Both the position numbers and the translations under genes were made by a program. DNA of 64,000 nt from an uncultured Pelagibacteraceae bacterium. Its GTDB lineage: Bacteria > Pseudomonadota > Alphaproteobacteria > Pelagibacterales > Pelagibacteraceae. Every line of letters starts with the position of its first letter. Positions within the stretch are counted from its first letter, which is position 1. Positions 63,489 to 64,000 of the stretch are shown piece after piece. The notes beneath the pieces were generated by a model. It was not told where the DNA came from, did not search any database, and saw nothing but the letters and a program-made list of their open reading frames with translations. The DNA lies in NCBI GenBank assembly GCA_902623075.1, contig CACNSD010000003.1:47280-111279 (forward strand). The letters are read 5' to 3'.

Positions 63489-63827
63489 TTAACTAAATAG
63501 TTGAAAAAATTTCTCAAAAAAACCTTTTTTTCTTGAGTTTTTTGTTATTAATTTTACTTCGTTCTCATTAAAACCAGCTTGAATTCTGCAAATCATCTCG
63601 GAAAAATTTAACTTATCACTAGAAAAATAATTTTTTATATACTTACCATCTGAACATCCTGCTAAAGCTACTTGATATTTTGCTAAAACTTTATTAATTT
63701 TATTAATAAAGTCATTAGAAATATATTTAAATTTAAACTCCACGCAAAGATAATCTCCTTTGAATTTATCGTTAAATGTTAAATGATAATTTCCATTTTC
63801 TAAATATCTAGTTATTAGAATATGCAT
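63489..63827 (-). CDS. Unrecognised 112-residue protein upstream of lpxC
   Basis: The protein MHILITRYLENGNYHLTFND... has alternating beta-like strands (YLCVEFKFKYI), a helix NDFINKINKVLAKYQV, a single cysteine in ALAGCSDGKYI, and ends in a basic aromatic helix, KKGFFEKFFQLFS, that could rest on the membrane. It overlaps the upstream partial gene by one base (TAATG). The region before lpxC in alphaproteobacteria often holds fts genes, but I do not recognise ftsA or ftsZ here and do not assign a function. Confidence 0.6.
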   Translation of the reverse strand: MHILITRYLENGNYHLTFNDKFKGDYLCVEFKFKYISNDFINKINKVLAKYQVALAGCSDGKYIKNYFSSDKLNFSEMICRIQAGFNENEVKLITKNSRKKGFFEKFFQLFS

Positions 63828-64000
63828 TATTTTATAGTTTTGGAAATTTTCTATAAATAAATCTTTAGCGTCTATTAAAATATTTTCTAAAAATTTGTTG
63901 TTTATCTTTTTCTCATAATTTTTTTTTTTTATACTGAAATCTAATTCGAGAACTTGATCATTTTCAATTACTAAGAAAATATTCTTTACAAAATTTCCAG
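63827..64000 (-). CDS. Unrecognised gene, C-terminal 57 residues, cut by window edge
   Basis: An open minus-strand frame enters from the edge and ends at the TAA that overlaps the start of the 112-residue gene. Its readable end is GNFVKNIFLVIENDQVLEL followed by a lysine-rich helix and KDLFIENSKTIK. The other two minus frames close quickly, so this is the only coding frame. Too little is visible to name it. The TAATG coupling says it is the upstream member of the same operon. Confidence 0.6.

Noticed and set aside
1..64000. Mobile elements, prophage, CRISPR arrays, rRNA genes
   Set aside because: No transposase, integrase, phage structural gene, regularly spaced repeat or rRNA sequence was seen. 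The umuDC and lyase region is accessory-like, but carries no attachment site or flanking repeat that I can identify.

Overview
This window looks like a piece of a streamlined marine alphaproteobacterial genome of the SAR11 clade (Pelagibacterales). The evidence is the very AT-rich composition, almost no spacer DNA, lysine/asparagine/isoleucine-rich proteins, a proteorhodopsin gene with ferredoxin and desaturase neighbours, and a gcvTHP operon behind a tandem glycine riboswitch. The proteorhodopsin carries glutamine at the spectral-tuning site, which suggests a blue-light, open-ocean type. I see no insertion sequences, prophage, CRISPR array, rRNA or clearly broken gene. Both ends cut a gene. 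No gene-free stretch exceeds 300 bases; the longest are about 210 bases (45713-45923), 190 bases (3144-3336) and 187 bases (28886-29072), all described below.

Layout: 1-3336 is the glycine cleavage operon with its riboswitch. 3337-7899 is a 5-oxoproline/D-glutamate block (EamA exporter, pxpC, pxpB, then divergent pxpA, a TPR protein and a D-glutamate cyclase-like protein). 7900-12614 is a LivFGMH-type ABC transporter with its binding protein and a strong terminator. 12672-20593 holds a TerC-like protein, panB, gloA, guaA, a TPR protein, a short guaB without CBS domains, rlmE, a GT8-like glycosyltransferase, pssA and psd. 20670-28885 holds icd, alaS, recA, tolC, a glycerate kinase-like gene, a GFA-family protein and a VOC protein. 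29026-30723 is umuDC under a LexA-type box.

30986-41024 is the most unusual region: nine closely packed genes on the minus strand encoding an ArnT-like glycosyltransferase, a GT2 polyprenyl-phosphate glycosyltransferase, DUF1800, a Tat-exported DUF1501 protein, two PL5 alginate-lyase-like proteins, a clan-A-type glycoside hydrolase and two heparin-lyase-I-fold proteins. It reads as a single system that makes, edits or breaks an acidic polysaccharide in the cell envelope or outside the cell. I regard it as the best candidate for an undescribed system here.

41054-45923 holds a DksA-like regulator followed by two tiny membrane ORFs, then the cluster proteorhodopsin, desaturase, ferredoxin, ferredoxin reductase and GST. 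45924-64000 is mainly housekeeping: prpE, an SMR pump, dihydroorotase, ygfZ, tRNA-Leu(GAG) with a 53-residue membrane protein, nadA-nadC, a MazG-like protein, fumC, an AsmA-like protein, uvrD, an aminopeptidase P, ligA, bamD, lpxC and two unrecognised small genes.

All ten convergent gene junctions in the window either overlap or lie within 10 bases, and hairpin terminators are seen at only three places (after the Liv-type binding protein, recA and proteorhodopsin). All family assignments are by eye from motifs and family knowledge; no search was run.
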